13,866 nucleotides of DNA from JBEBBU01 sp041158225 (GTDB taxonomy: Bacteria > Pseudomonadota > Gammaproteobacteria > Methylococcales > Methylococcaceae): positions 1-13,866 of the forward strand of contig JBEBBU010000059.1 in NCBI GenBank assembly GCA_041158225.1, in the 5' to 3' direction. How positions within the stretch are numbered: position 1 is the first letter of the stretch; every line of letters starts with the position of its first letter. Of this stretch, positions 1 through 7,987 are shown piece after piece. The notes beneath the pieces were generated by a model. It was not told the origin of the DNA, did not search any database, and was given only the letters and a program-made list of their open reading frames with translations. A program made the position numbers and the translations under genes.

Positions 1-2
1 GC

Positions 3-332
3 TATCGCAGGGCGCTGGTGGACTGGGGACGCTTTGCCGTTGACTATCAGGAACAGCAGGAGCCTGACCAAGCGGAACGCTCTATGTTTTTCCACCTGCT
101 GCGCACATTTTTCGAGCAGAAGTCGCTGGATGGCGACTGGTCGCTGATGGAGCGCATGCCCCTGCCCACGCTGGTCAACCTGCTGATCAGCCAGTTGCCT
201 TTCGAGGCGGCTGAACGTCAGAGTCTGGTCAATGCCATTAGCCTTGATGAGCGGATGCAGCTGCTGCGTGGCCATCTGGCCTTTGATATTGCCAGCGGTA
301 GTGTAGCAGGCCGTTCCCAGCGCGCCCACTGA
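3..332 (+). CDS. LON peptidase substrate-binding domain protein (5' end missing)
   Basis: This is the C-terminal part of a gene that begins before the window; the reading frame is open from base 3 to the TGA at 330-332. The visible 109 residues are helical and contain a stretch of the type SLMERMPLPTLVNLL...LPFEAAERQSLV...LDERMQLL. This matches the C-terminal helical bundle of stand-alone LON substrate-binding domain proteins, which resemble the N-domain of Lon protease but lack its ATPase and peptidase parts. Their exact job is poorly known; a role in protein quality control is usually assumed. An internal GTG at 18 could be mistaken for a start, but coding sequence continues upstream of it in the same frame. 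The gene converges on the exonuclease gene with only five bases between the two stop codons. Family call is by remembered sequence pattern. Confidence 0.7.
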   Translation, partial: YRRALVDWGRFAVDYQEQQEPDQAERSMFFHLLRTFFEQKSLDGDWSLMERMPLPTLVNLLISQLPFEAAERQSLVNAISLDERMQLLRGHLAFDIASGSVAGRSQRAH

Positions 333-337
333 ATCAT

Positions 338-925
338 TCAGTCCTGACGCAGGGGGCGACTGAGGTTTTCCTTCATCATCTGGACAAACAGTCCCCCCTG
401 TTCCCTTGCATCATCCAGCGCTACATGATGCTGGGGATTGGGCGCAAACCAGCGCTTCGGCAGGTAATGCTTGCCGGATTTGCCGAAACTCTGGCGCCGC
501 ATGCCCATGGCATAGGAACGGACATCAATGCCGTGTTCTGAGAATGGCCGGCGGCCATTGGCAAAGCGGATCAGGTACCAGTAGATCCACATGAAATCCC
601 AGGTGGCTGGCCAGGCTACAAAGATGGGGGTGCCGGGGAGATTCTCCAGCCAGTCAGCAAACTCTGGCATGATGGCTTCAGCAGGTCGGGGATTGATGCG
701 GTGGGCTGCCCATGCTTCCGGAAACTTTTCCCACCAGGCGCTCATGTCGGGGTGAGGTTCTGCATCCGGCAGTGTCTCAAAGTTGGCGCTAAAGATTCCG
801 ATTTCATTGCCGAAAGGGTCATAAGCCACTGCGCCGAGGCTTAGCATGGAATGGGGGCCTGGTATCGGGCCATCGGCCTCAATGTCGATACTGACAAAAA
901 TTTCGGGTGGTCTGGGTTTGCTCAT
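338..925 (-). CDS. DEDDh-type 3'-5' exonuclease (exonuclease/RNase T-like)
   Basis: The product of 195 residues is a probable cytoplasmic 3'-5' exonuclease of the DEDD superfamily, which includes the DNA polymerase III epsilon subunit, RNase T and oligoribonuclease. Visible motifs are the N-terminal Exo I with SIDIEADGP (D and E as metal ligands), a mid-protein WPATWDFMW segment with Asp in the Exo II position, and a C-terminal HHVALDDAREQ, which supplies the His and Asp of Exo III. These four acidic residues plus His are what define the DEDDh type, so the enzyme looks intact. Substrate (RNA or DNA) cannot be told from sequence. The ATG at 925 is chosen; a GTG at 937 would add four residues (MPEP), and neither has a strong ribosome binding site. 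The gene stands alone on the minus strand and is probably chromosomal background unrelated to the secretion operon. Confidence 0.85.
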   Translation of the reverse strand: MSKPRPPEIFVSIDIEADGPIPGPHSMLSLGAVAYDPFGNEIGIFSANFETLPDAEPHPDMSAWWEKFPEAWAAHRINPRPAEAIMPEFADWLENLPGTPIFVAWPATWDFMWIYWYLIRFANGRRPFSEHGIDVRSYAMGMRRQSFGKSGKHYLPKRWFAPNPQHHVALDDAREQGGLFVQMMKENLSRPLRQD

Positions 926-1014
926 GGGTTCCGGCACATGCTATCAGGAGTAATATACATACAGTTATGGTAACCTGTCGCACGCGGATTCATTACTCTT
1001 TACCTGAGGTTTTT

Positions 1015-1287
1015 ATGTCCGGTTCACGATCCACCATCCGTCCTTTCTGTGTCCTGATGTATCTTCTCACGGTCTTGCTACCAACGGGTGTCCATGCTCA
1101 GGAACCGCCACCCAATCCTGCACTTGACCAGCATATCCTGATCATGCAGGAACATATGCTGGCCATGCACCATCTCATGAATGAGATTGAGGCGGCCAAG
1201 GATGACAAGACCCGCGAGGCGCTCAAGGAAAAGATGCGCCAGATGATCAAGGATCACATGAAGCAGCAGCGAGGGCATAAACCCTGA
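1015..1287 (+). CDS. small secreted Met/His-rich protein
   Basis: Ninety residues, not recognised as a named family. The start ATG at 1015 is preceded by a good TGAGG ribosome binding site; the frame is open further upstream (to 907) but that extension overlaps the exonuclease gene and lacks signal-peptide character. Residues 1-28 form a typical Sec signal peptide: basic N-region (SGSRSTIR), hydrophobic core (VLMYLLTVLLP) and a likely cut after GVHA. The mature part of about 62 residues is a predicted long amphipathic helix holding seven Met and six His, including the pattern QEHMLAMHHLM and a later DHMKQQ. Such Met/His spacing is seen in small periplasmic metal-binding (notably copper-related) proteins, but that role is only inferred. 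It is separated from the T6SS operon by 133 bp and may be independent of it. Confidence 0.75.
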   Translation: MSGSRSTIRPFCVLMYLLTVLLPTGVHAQEPPPNPALDQHILIMQEHMLAMHHLMNEIEAAKDDKTREALKEKMRQMIKDHMKQQRGHKP

Positions 1288-1407
1288 AATACATGCAAGG
1301 TTATGACAGATATCATTCATACATTCTCAAAAAGCTTGAGGTATGATGAGGCCAACCACACATGCTGCAATCATTGCGATGGGTGGGGATGTTTTTTATT
1401 CATCAAT

Positions 1408-1420
1408 GTGAGGAAAAAAA
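1408..1420 (+). promoter_or_regulatory. strong ribosome binding site of the tube gene
   Basis: GTGAGGA followed by a run of A residues lies directly before the ATG at 1421. A purine-rich Shine-Dalgarno with an unstructured poly-A spacer is expected for a protein made in many copies, as the tube protein is. Confidence 0.6.
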
Positions 1421-1990
1421 ATGGGCGTTAATTTTGACGGTTCGATGTATCAGGGTTTCAACTTCAAGAAAGAAGTCCAGGATCCTGTTGGTTATCTGAT
1501 CAATCTGAAAATCGGCACCCAGGATCTGGCCCAGAGCTTTACTGAACTGGTAGATCCTGAAGATTTCAGCAAGAAAGTCAAGGCGGTTGGTGTCGTCACG
1601 AGTTGTACCTGGGATGGTGGTCTTGCGGAATCTATTACCCTGCATTTTCAGGTAAGTACCAAGAATCAGCAGGATCTTATGGTGCTGGTCAACTCTGATC
1701 TCAGCAATACCGAAGTCGAGTTTGAATACAATCTCTATACCTATGACAATGTAGAGAAAAAATATTTCAAATGCTTCCACACCGACGGAAAAAAGTTGAA
1801 GGGAATGGTTTTGAAAAATGGTGGTAATCTGGCACTATCTATTGCCCAGTACCCTGATAACTCAGTGCCTAATCCGGAAAACTTTGCTGCTGGCATTTCC
1901 ATCATGCCAGCAGTTGACACGCAGGTTCTTCAGTGGGCAGCTTCCGTGAGTGGCAAAAAAGCCATGAACTGGGGTGTCAAGACCAGTTGA
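1421..1990 (+). CDS. hcp: Hcp-like T6SS inner-tube protein
   Basis: The 189-residue product is interpreted as the tube subunit (Hcp/TssD; IglC in Francisella) that stacks into the inner tube propelled by sheath contraction. Evidence is mainly positional (first gene before tssB-tssC), size, and a beta-rich composition with an Hcp-like start (VNFDGSMYQGFNFKKEV) and no signal peptide or membrane segment. Classical Hcp is about 160 residues, so this one is longer, nearer IglC. Sequence similarity to ordinary Hcp is not obvious by eye, so it belongs to a divergent branch. It begins the operon after a 133-bp non-coding gap and is separated from tssB by 94 bp containing a hairpin, both consistent with its being expressed at a higher level than the genes behind it. 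An alternative is another small sheath-associated protein; a fold prediction as a hexameric beta-barrel would settle it. Confidence 0.72.
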   Translation: MGVNFDGSMYQGFNFKKEVQDPVGYLINLKIGTQDLAQSFTELVDPEDFSKKVKAVGVVTSCTWDGGLAESITLHFQVSTKNQQDLMVLVNSDLSNTEVEFEYNLYTYDNVEKKYFKCFHTDGKKLKGMVLKNGGNLALSIAQYPDNSVPNPENFAAGISIMPAVDTQVLQWAASVSGKKAMNWGVKTS

Positions 1991-2010
1991 TCGACCCTGT
2001 CGATACGGCC

Positions 2011-2038
2011 CTCCGGAACTCATGTTCCGGTTCCGGAG
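2011..2038 (+). promoter_or_regulatory. alternative hairpins between hcp and tssB
   Basis: CTCCGGAAC (2011-2019) and GTTCCGGAG (2030-2038) form a perfect 9-bp stem with a 10-base loop. A second, mutually exclusive perfect stem is possible: CCGGAAC (2013-2019), loop TCAT, GTTCCGG (2024-2030). No T-run follows, so this is not a standard intrinsic terminator. In this place it could protect the 3' end of hcp mRNA or cause partial attenuation before tssB, giving more tube than sheath. The function is inferred; the pairing is seen directly. Confidence 0.6.
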
Positions 2039-2084
2039 AGTTTGGTGGCAAAAATGGCACGGAATCCAAACCTAGGAGTTTTTT

Positions 2085-2612
2085 ATGGCAGTTCAAGATG
2101 AAGTCCCCAAGTCACGCCTTACCCTGAGATATAAAACGGAAGTGAATGGCGCTCCTGCCGATATCGTGCTTCCCATGCGCCTGATGGTCACTGGAGATTT
2201 TTCCGGTGGTACATCCGTAGATGTCAAGGAAGATCTTGATGTCAGGAAGCACCGCAATATGGACGGCACCAATACCGACAGTGTCATGAAAGACATGGGC
2301 ATCAAGCTCAATGTTGCCGTGGCCAACCGGATCGATCCGGAGAATAGCGAGGACATGAATGTATCGCTCAGTCTGGATTCCATGCGCGCCTTTAACCCTA
2401 ACCAGATTGCAGACCAGATTCCCAAGCTCAAGGCCATGCTTGCGCTGAAAAAACTGCTTGAAGAAACCATGTCCAATGTTGATAACCGCAAGGATTTTCG
2501 CAAACTGCTTGACCAGTTGATGAGCAATCCTGAGGCCATGGCCAAGGTTCTGGCAGATCTCAAGGAGTTTGAAGGTCTGAAGCTGCCACAGGATCAGGCC
2601 AAGTCGTCTTAA
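2085..2612 (+). CDS. tssB: TssB, T6SS contractile sheath small subunit
   Basis: TssB (VipA/IglA) pairs with TssC to build the contractile sheath around the tube in the cytoplasm. The 175-residue length is typical. The N-terminal half is beta-rich (RLTLRYKTEV, LPMRLMVTGDF), and residues 103-145 carry the family pattern FNPNQIADQIPKL...LKKLLEETMSN...FRKLLDQLM, the conserved helical part that contacts TssC. A sequence similar to the family's RKHRNMDG region precedes GIKLNVAVAN near residues 55-81. The ATG at 2085 has AGGAG six bases upstream. It lies immediately before tssC in the universal order of T6SS loci. The gene looks intact. Confidence 0.95.
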   Translation: MAVQDEVPKSRLTLRYKTEVNGAPADIVLPMRLMVTGDFSGGTSVDVKEDLDVRKHRNMDGTNTDSVMKDMGIKLNVAVANRIDPENSEDMNVSLSLDSMRAFNPNQIADQIPKLKAMLALKKLLEETMSNVDNRKDFRKLLDQLMSNPEAMAKVLADLKEFEGLKLPQDQAKSS

Positions 2613-2661
2613 ATCCAGCCAGCAGATTGTAACCGCTACCCCGTCTCTCCGAAGGTTATAT

Positions 2662-4170
2662 ATGGAAACAGAAACAGTACAAGCCACAGAAGAAGCTATT
2701 GATCTGAAACGCTTCCTTTCCAGCATGCGCCTCAACCCCGAGATTGAGGCACCTGTGCCCATGATTCGCGAGGGCATGGAACTGTCTGATGGCAATATGC
2801 GGGAGGAAGACCGCTTCCTTTCAGGGCTTGCTGCTCTCCTGCTGAATATTGATACCAGCCAGCCAGCCAAGTTTGACAAGTCATCCATTCTTAACCTGAT
2901 CGCACAGATTGACAAGACCGTCAATGCGCAGGTTAATGAAGTACTGCACCATCCCCAGTTTCAGGCGCTGGAATCCAGCTGGCGTGGTCTTGACGACCTG
3001 ATTCGCAGCACCAATTTTCGCGCCAATGTCATGATCGACATCCTTGATGTCAGCAAGGCAGAGCTGTTTGATGATCTTGACAGTAATGCAGTGGATATCA
3101 TGGGTAGTGCCATGTTCAAGAAGCTGTATCTTGCGGAATATGACCAGTTCGGCGGCAAGCCCTATGGCGGTGTTGTCGGTCTTTATGAGTTCAAGCATAC
3201 CCCTACGGATGAACTTTTCCTCAAGGTGATGTCCAAAGTCAGTGCTGCCAGTCATGCTCCCTTTGTCAGCAGTGTTTCGCCTGAATTCTTTGGCTGTGAA
3301 AGCGTCGAAGAACTGGCGGCAGTCAAGGATCTTGAAGGGTTGCTTGCCCAGCCCAAGTACAGTTCCTGGAATGCGCTTCGTGATACCCCCGAGGCGGCTT
3401 ATCTGGGATTGACACTGCCCCGCTATGTGCTGCGTCTGCCCTGGGATCCAGTCACCAATCCGGTTCCAGGCGGATTCAATTTCAAGGAAGAAGTTCGCGG
3501 GGACGTGGACGGTGAGTACCTCTGGGGCAGTTCAGCCATCCTCTTTGCCAAGAATATGGTGCGCTCATTCCAGGATACAGGCTGGTGTCAGTACCTGCGT
3601 GGACCCAAGGGCGGTGGTCAGATCAGCGGACTTCCTGTGCACACCTTCAATCTGCGCGGTGAAGATGAAATCAAGTTACCGGTTGAAATGGTCATCCCTG
3701 ACTTTCGTGAACTTGAGTTTGCCAACTCTGGCTTCATGCCTCTTGTTTATCGCAAAGGTACTGGTGATGCCTGCTTCTTCAGCGCCCAGTCGGTCAAGAA
3801 GCCCAAGGCTTTCAAGGACCCCAAGGATAGTGAAAATGCCCAGTTGGCTACCAATCTCAGCTATACCCTGTCCATTACGCGCATAGCGCACTATATCAAG
3901 TGCATCATGCGTGACAATATTGGCAGCAGTGCAGATGCCAGCTACATCCAGCAAAGTCTTCAAACCTGGATTTACCAGTATGTCACCACAATCACTAACC
4001 CTGATGATCTGACATTGCGTTACTATCCATTCAAGGCGGCTACAGTGGAAGTTGTAGAACGTCCGGGCATGATTGGCTGGTACGACTGCAAGATGGCTGT
4101 ATTGCCGCACATCCAGTTTGAAGGCATGGACGTGGAACTCCGTCTTGATGCCCGACTGGGATCCAAGTAA
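2662..4170 (+). CDS. tssC: TssC, T6SS contractile sheath large subunit
   Basis: TssC (VipB/IglB) is the large sheath protein. The 502-residue product has the usual length. Family signatures include LIAQIDKTVNAQVNEVLHHP (about residues 79-98), ESSWRGLDDLI (104-114), a central FGGKPYGGVVGLYEF and a C-terminal PGMIGWYDCKM followed by LPHIQFEGMDVELRL, close to the TssC C-terminus that forms sheath handshake strands. The N-terminus is acidic and likely flexible. Start ATG at 2662 is preceded by GAAGG. No internal stop or frameshift is apparent. With tssB it forms the sheath module of the operon. Confidence 0.97.
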   Translation: METETVQATEEAIDLKRFLSSMRLNPEIEAPVPMIREGMELSDGNMREEDRFLSGLAALLLNIDTSQPAKFDKSSILNLIAQIDKTVNAQVNEVLHHPQFQALESSWRGLDDLIRSTNFRANVMIDILDVSKAELFDDLDSNAVDIMGSAMFKKLYLAEYDQFGGKPYGGVVGLYEFKHTPTDELFLKVMSKVSAASHAPFVSSVSPEFFGCESVEELAAVKDLEGLLAQPKYSSWNALRDTPEAAYLGLTLPRYVLRLPWDPVTNPVPGGFNFKEEVRGDVDGEYLWGSSAILFAKNMVRSFQDTGWCQYLRGPKGGGQISGLPVHTFNLRGEDEIKLPVEMVIPDFRELEFANSGFMPLVYRKGTGDACFFSAQSVKKPKAFKDPKDSENAQLATNLSYTLSITRIAHYIKCIMRDNIGSSADASYIQQSLQTWIYQYVTTITNPDDLTLRYYPFKAATVEVVERPGMIGWYDCKMAVLPHIQFEGMDVELRLDARLGSK

Positions 4171-4205
4171 CTGTTTGATCTGTTGAATCAGGAGGGTTGT
4201 TTCAG

Positions 4206-5450
4206 GTGAAATATTTACCTCGCATGTTGTGGACTCTTGGGCAGACGCTTCTGCCGGACCATATGCGTGGCCTGGAAGAATCCCTCCTTTCAGACGCCGC
4301 ATTCAGGGATGACCTGCATGGCGTCCCTGCTTACGGATTTTCCCGCATCCGTTTTTCTGATGCTCTTGTTTCTGATGGTTTGCTGACTATCGAGCAGGGG
4401 ACGGTGACCATGCGTTCCGGCAGAATCCTGGTGATTGGCGAAAATGCCAGCGTCAATACATTCAATCTGAATACGCTTGGAGAGGGTAGCGTACGTGTCT
4501 ATCTCCATCTCATGGCACCCGATTTCCCCGAGGGGAGCCTGCAGAGCGATGGCAAACTGCGCAGTGATTTCCTGCCTAGCTGGAAGTGGAAACTGCTGCT
4601 TTCGGTCGATGAAGATCTGCAGGGAACACTGGAGTATCTGACATTAGGGATATTTGAAAAGAATATCCAGTCAGAATGGCATTTCAGTCAGGACTATATG
4701 CCGCCTCTTTTGCAGGTGGGTACCCAGGGATTTTTTCAGGCTGAACTGGAAAGTCTGGAGAATGCACTCGACAAATATCTGCAGACCCTTCTGGAGGAGT
4801 CTGCAAACATCCAGCTTTCTGGAGAAAATCTTATCAATGTGAGAAGGTGTACGCAGGCTTTGCGTCTGTTTCGTGCGTATATCCGTAATGTAAGGGAAGA
4901 AATACATCCTCACCCCTATTTTTTCTACGAGCGTCTGCTTGCGTTTTATCTTGAACTGACGAACTATCAGAATAAGGAGCCTGTCCTTGCGGATCGCAGA
5001 TACCGCCATGACAACCTTTCCGGTTCCCTGATGGAACTGTTCACGACAGTGATGGATCTGTTGGGTCGCGATCGTGCCGTGATTCCCATGCAGGAATTTA
5101 TTCGCACCACGGGTATAAGGTTGGTGGATTTGCCGGATGCGGCCTGTAATGCCACTCACTGGTTTATTCTGGTGCAGAAACAGAGCATCCAGCAGAAAGT
5201 CATGCTGGATAATGTCAAGTTTGCCTCCCAGTCGCGCCTGACGGTCGTGCACAAGTATTTTCTTCAGGGTATACCATTCAGGCGGGTAGAGCGTCCCATC
5301 TTCCAGCATTACTTTGGTCCTGAGGTAGATACCTACGAGATTATGCAGGGCGAGGAGTGGCGTCAGGCACTGCAGGAAAAAACGGTGGCTTTTCTTGATG
5401 AAAAATCATTCGATGGTGTACGCTTCTATCTTTACTGGAGCCAGTTGTAG
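4206..5450 (+). CDS. tssK: TssK, T6SS baseplate to membrane-complex adaptor
   Basis: TssK (IglD counterpart) is a trimeric cytoplasmic protein that links baseplate wedges to the TssL/TssM membrane complex. The 414-residue product begins with the TssK pattern, here MLWTLGQTLLPDHMRGLEE (residues 7-25), matching the usual W-x-E-G-x-x-L-x-P-x-H-F. The C-terminal VDLPDAACNATHWFILVQK and FKYFLQGIPFRRVERPIFQHYFG regions fit the shoulder and head. GTG at 4206 is preferred: GGAGGG lies nine bases upstream, while a TTG at 4197 would overlap that site. It ends in TAG sharing its last base with the GTG of tssE, so the two are coupled. The family usually runs near 445 residues, so this is a slightly short, divergent form. 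Confidence 0.88.
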   Translation: MKYLPRMLWTLGQTLLPDHMRGLEESLLSDAAFRDDLHGVPAYGFSRIRFSDALVSDGLLTIEQGTVTMRSGRILVIGENASVNTFNLNTLGEGSVRVYLHLMAPDFPEGSLQSDGKLRSDFLPSWKWKLLLSVDEDLQGTLEYLTLGIFEKNIQSEWHFSQDYMPPLLQVGTQGFFQAELESLENALDKYLQTLLEESANIQLSGENLINVRRCTQALRLFRAYIRNVREEIHPHPYFFYERLLAFYLELTNYQNKEPVLADRRYRHDNLSGSLMELFTTVMDLLGRDRAVIPMQEFIRTTGIRLVDLPDAACNATHWFILVQKQSIQQKVMLDNVKFASQSRLTVVHKYFLQGIPFRRVERPIFQHYFGPEVDTYEIMQGEEWRQALQEKTVAFLDEKSFDGVRFYLYWSQL

Positions 5451-5830
5451 TGAGCATACTGCGCAAATATGGTAACCACTCTTACTATCATGGCGAGCAG
5501 AGCACCAAGCGTGTGCTGCAGGATCTGCATAATGTCCTGAACGCCAAACAGGGTTATGCCTACTTTGATGAAAACTTTGGTGTCGATGACATTTCAAGCT
5601 ACACCGATCGCGCCTATGTGGTCAATCAGGTCATCCGTGAAGTTACACGTAACATAGAGGCCTATCTGCCAGCAGTGGAACTGCTGGATATCCGTGAAAC
5701 GGAAAATCCCAGAAGTGACCGGATCACGATAGAAGCGAAGTGTCGGGTGCAGGGGCAACTGGAAGAAATACAGTTCATCACTGATATGGGTTCCTATCGA
5801 TGGCAGGTACTTGACGATGCAGGTGGATGA
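5450..5830 (+). CDS. tssE: TssE, gp25-like baseplate protein
   Basis: TssE is the counterpart of phage T4 gp25, a baseplate wedge protein that starts sheath polymerisation. The 126-residue product shows the family pattern VLNAKQGYAYFDENFGVDD (residues 29-47), equivalent to the LNxRxGxxxxxxxFGLxD signature, then a helix with IREVTRNIEAYLPAVELLDI (62-81). In most homologues the latter carries an EPR motif; here the position reads EAYLP, so the arginine is not conserved. The start is GTG at 5450, overlapping the tssK stop by one base, and the 3' end overlaps the next gene by 14 bases. Slightly shorter than many TssE proteins (about 130-170 residues). Confidence 0.85.
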   Translation: MSILRKYGNHSYYHGEQSTKRVLQDLHNVLNAKQGYAYFDENFGVDDISSYTDRAYVVNQVIREVTRNIEAYLPAVELLDIRETENPRSDRITIEAKCRVQGQLEEIQFITDMGSYRWQVLDDAGG

Positions 5831-7439
5831 TCTTGAGGGAAGTGCCAGCCTGACCCTGGATGGTCAGGTTTTCAAGGTATCTGCCGGCAACTTTAACCTG
5901 CTTGAATTGACGCTGAAGCCATGGGGTTATGAAGGCCGTCTTGGCTGGATAGTGCTATGTGAGCCGGTTCAGGACAAGATCAACAAGCCATTCCAGAGCA
6001 ATAAGCCGATCAAACTGGAACTGGATCTGATGGTGGGGGTTGCGGGAAGCGACTCGAAACAGCGTGTTCCTCTCAAACTGGAGGCATGGGTCAACGCCCG
6101 CAGCTTTCGCGAGCAGTTATCAACCAATATACGCCTCGCGGGCAATAAGGTTCTGTCGCGTTGTTATCAGGTCAGCTTCATTGATCCGGCCAGACTTTTC
6201 TGGAAGCAGCATTTTCTGCAGAAACTTTACGGCGATACGACCTATAAGGCGATCATTACCGAGCAGTTGGTGACAGAAATCAAGGTCAGGATGGACTGGG
6301 ATGTTCTGGACAAACAGAAAAAGCAGATCATGGTCATGGCCAGGCCGGAGGGTAGTGGCTGTAGCAGTTTCTATGATTTCCTGATCTGGTTTGTTTATGA
6401 GCACAATGGCGTTTTCTATTACGATTATGCCGAGAAGCAGTACGTGATCGCAGGTAAGAAGCCGGCTGTTTCTGGCAAGCCTGTTGACGTGGATTACAGT
6501 CAGGTACTGGATTACGAAGTGGTGCTGGAGACGGTGGACTATGCCAGCATTGAGGTCATGAATGCCAGCGCCAGTAATGCCAAGAAAGATAAAAAACCCA
6601 ATGATGAAGAAGTCAAGCCTCTTATTCGTGACTACCTTGCCATCTGGGATGTGCCAGCCGATTTTACCGCAGACAGTGAACTGATCAAGTCACGCCCTGG
6701 CAATGACAAGACAGTGGTGCGTATCGGCCTGTCATCACTTCCTCTGGTGATGCTGAAGCCTTGGGATGAAATACAGCCAGTCAAGGAATGGAGTCCTGAT
6801 GCTTGGCCTCACGACAAAAAATTCAGGGTTGAGCATGTCGAGGCATCTTTTACGTGTGATGACAGCAGTGTGATGGATCACTACAACGCTGACACGGGAA
6901 AGTTTGCTTTCAGCTATCGTCTGAATGTCTATGAGACTGACCTCTCGTGTGTGGCTTTCCCTGCGTTCAGTTATCCTGATTATCCAGTGATGGTCGAAGG
7001 CATTATCCTCAGTGACCAGGGAGACGAGAAAAACAAGACCTTCAGTCTTGTTGAAGACAAGGATACTGCGGTGAAGTATTATCAGGCCGAAGTCCCTGTT
7101 TTTGACAAGGTCAAGGTACAGTTGCCATACCAGCCTGAAAATATGAATGGCCAGTTCTTTTTCCCCCCTTACCGGCAACAGAAAGTCAGGATAGCCTTGT
7201 GGCTGGAAAGCAGCTTCATTGATGCTTATGTGGACTGGCGTTCAGATACGCCTCAAACCGTGGATTCGCAGGGCAACCACCTGGTACTTGGCCAGTCTGA
7301 GACCAGCCGTACCACGCTCAGGCATTACTATAGCGACAGCAAGCCGCAACTGGATATCAACCGCGTACTGGAGAAAGATACCCAGACCATCACCCTCTCT
7401 GAAGGGATGATCCTGCTGAGTACCAAGGAGACATCCTAG
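5817..7439 (+). CDS. VgrG-type spike hub (gp27/OB part) lacking the needle
   Basis: The 540-residue product corresponds to the hub part of VgrG/TssI, equivalent to phage T4 gp27 plus the gp5 OB domain, forming the trimeric base of the spike on which the tube docks. Visible patterns are CYQVSFIDPARLFWKQ (about 116-131) followed by a TYKAIITEQL helix, typical of VgrG (the DPLWLL...IFQ region), and near the C-terminus VKVQLPYQPEN...FFFPPYRQQKVRIALW ...AYVDW, typical of the OB fold that ends a hub. The beta-helix that normally follows in the same chain is absent and is encoded by the next gene. ATG at 5817 is chosen (AGG nine bases upstream); a TTG at 5811 would add two residues. A hydrophilic Lys/Asp stretch around residues 250-265 (NAKKDKKPNDEE) looks like a linker or insertion. 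Francisella, with a very short VgrG, is a known precedent for a spike made from two chains. Confidence 0.78.
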   Translation: MQVDDLEGSASLTLDGQVFKVSAGNFNLLELTLKPWGYEGRLGWIVLCEPVQDKINKPFQSNKPIKLELDLMVGVAGSDSKQRVPLKLEAWVNARSFREQLSTNIRLAGNKVLSRCYQVSFIDPARLFWKQHFLQKLYGDTTYKAIITEQLVTEIKVRMDWDVLDKQKKQIMVMARPEGSGCSSFYDFLIWFVYEHNGVFYYDYAEKQYVIAGKKPAVSGKPVDVDYSQVLDYEVVLETVDYASIEVMNASASNAKKDKKPNDEEVKPLIRDYLAIWDVPADFTADSELIKSRPGNDKTVVRIGLSSLPLVMLKPWDEIQPVKEWSPDAWPHDKKFRVEHVEASFTCDDSSVMDHYNADTGKFAFSYRLNVYETDLSCVAFPAFSYPDYPVMVEGIILSDQGDEKNKTFSLVEDKDTAVKYYQAEVPVFDKVKVQLPYQPENMNGQFFFPPYRQQKVRIALWLESSFIDAYVDWRSDTPQTVDSQGNHLVLGQSETSRTTLRHYYSDSKPQLDINRVLEKDTQTITLSEGMILLSTKETS

Positions 7440-7441
7440 AC

Positions 7442-7987
7442 ATGGCACTTGAATGTCGTATTGAACTGAATAAAACGGGTGGTGTAACTATCCACGTTGA
7501 GGATGCTGAGGCCAAGAAAAGCCAGGAGATCAGGCTTGATGGCAATAGCATGACCAGTACCGTCAAGGATGGCAGCAATACCTCCACCATCATCCAGAAG
7601 CCTGACAGTATTGCCATTGCCTGCAGCAAGTTTTCCGTGGTAGCCGATGAAGTCACCGTCACATCCAAGCAGAAAACTACCCTGGAATCTGATGGCACGA
7701 CGTCACTGACCTCAAAAGGCAGTCTGAGTGCAAAAACCGATGACACTGCCAGCATTGAGGCGGTCAGCAATCTTAATCTCAAGGCCATGGCCATCAGTTC
7801 AACCGCTGATACCTCTGCGAAGGTCAAGGCGTCCACCATTACTGAGCAGGCGGACAGCATCAGCATTGAGGGCCAGAGTACTACAGTCAGTGGCAGCGCA
7901 AGTACGACGGTGAGCGGGATGTCAGTGTCAGTCAAGGCAGACACGACGATGAATGTTGAGGGAATGACGACGAATGTCAAGGGATAG
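7442..7987 (+). CDS. separate beta-helical spike needle (gp5 C-terminal-like)
   Basis: A 181-residue protein that looks like the C-terminal part of a VgrG. It opens with IELNKTGGVTIHVEDAEAKKS then EIRLDGNSMTSTV, the usual transition to the needle, and continues with short alternating beta repeats rich in Ser, Thr, Val and Ala to the end, expected of a trimeric beta-helix. It starts two bases after the hub gene's stop, with GGAG at 7427-7430, so hub and needle should be made together. It probably docks on the hub trimer and carries the PAAR-like tip. The frame stops at TAG 7985-7987, but the same frame continues with matching repeat sequence to TGA 8024-8026, so the current C-terminus may be premature (see findings). 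Confidence 0.82.
   Translation: MALECRIELNKTGGVTIHVEDAEAKKSQEIRLDGNSMTSTVKDGSNTSTIIQKPDSIAIACSKFSVVADEVTVTSKQKTTLESDGTTSLTSKGSLSAKTDDTASIEAVSNLNLKAMAISSTADTSAKVKASTITEQADSISIEGQSTTVSGSASTTVSGMSVSVKADTTMNVEGMTTNVKG

Noticed and set aside
327..345. Small palindrome TGAATCATTCA at the convergent stops
   Set aside because: Only a four-base arm with a three-base loop; too weak to be called a terminator.
907..1014. Upstream extension of the small secreted protein to 907
   Set aside because: It overlaps the exonuclease gene, has no ribosome binding site, and would bury the clear signal peptide that starts at 1015.
1326..1340. CTCAA-AAAGC-TTGAG hairpin before hcp
   Set aside because: A five-base AT-rich stem with no T-run; not convincing as a terminator.
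1316..1347. Possible sigma-70 promoter before hcp (TATGAT at 1342-1347)
   Set aside because: The -10 match is good, but the only upstream -35-like hexamer (TTCATA) is 20 bases away. A promoter is expected in this gap but not supported at a precise place.
2112..2924. Long antisense open frames over tssB-tssC, and similar ones at 7390-8109 and 12252-13250
   Set aside because: They lie opposite well-supported genes, show no recognisable protein pattern and are shadows of biased codon use.
7622..7984. Possible coding repeats as a repeat array
   Set aside because: The repetition is at the level of beta-helix protein rhythm; no long exact DNA repeat or CRISPR-like spacing is seen.
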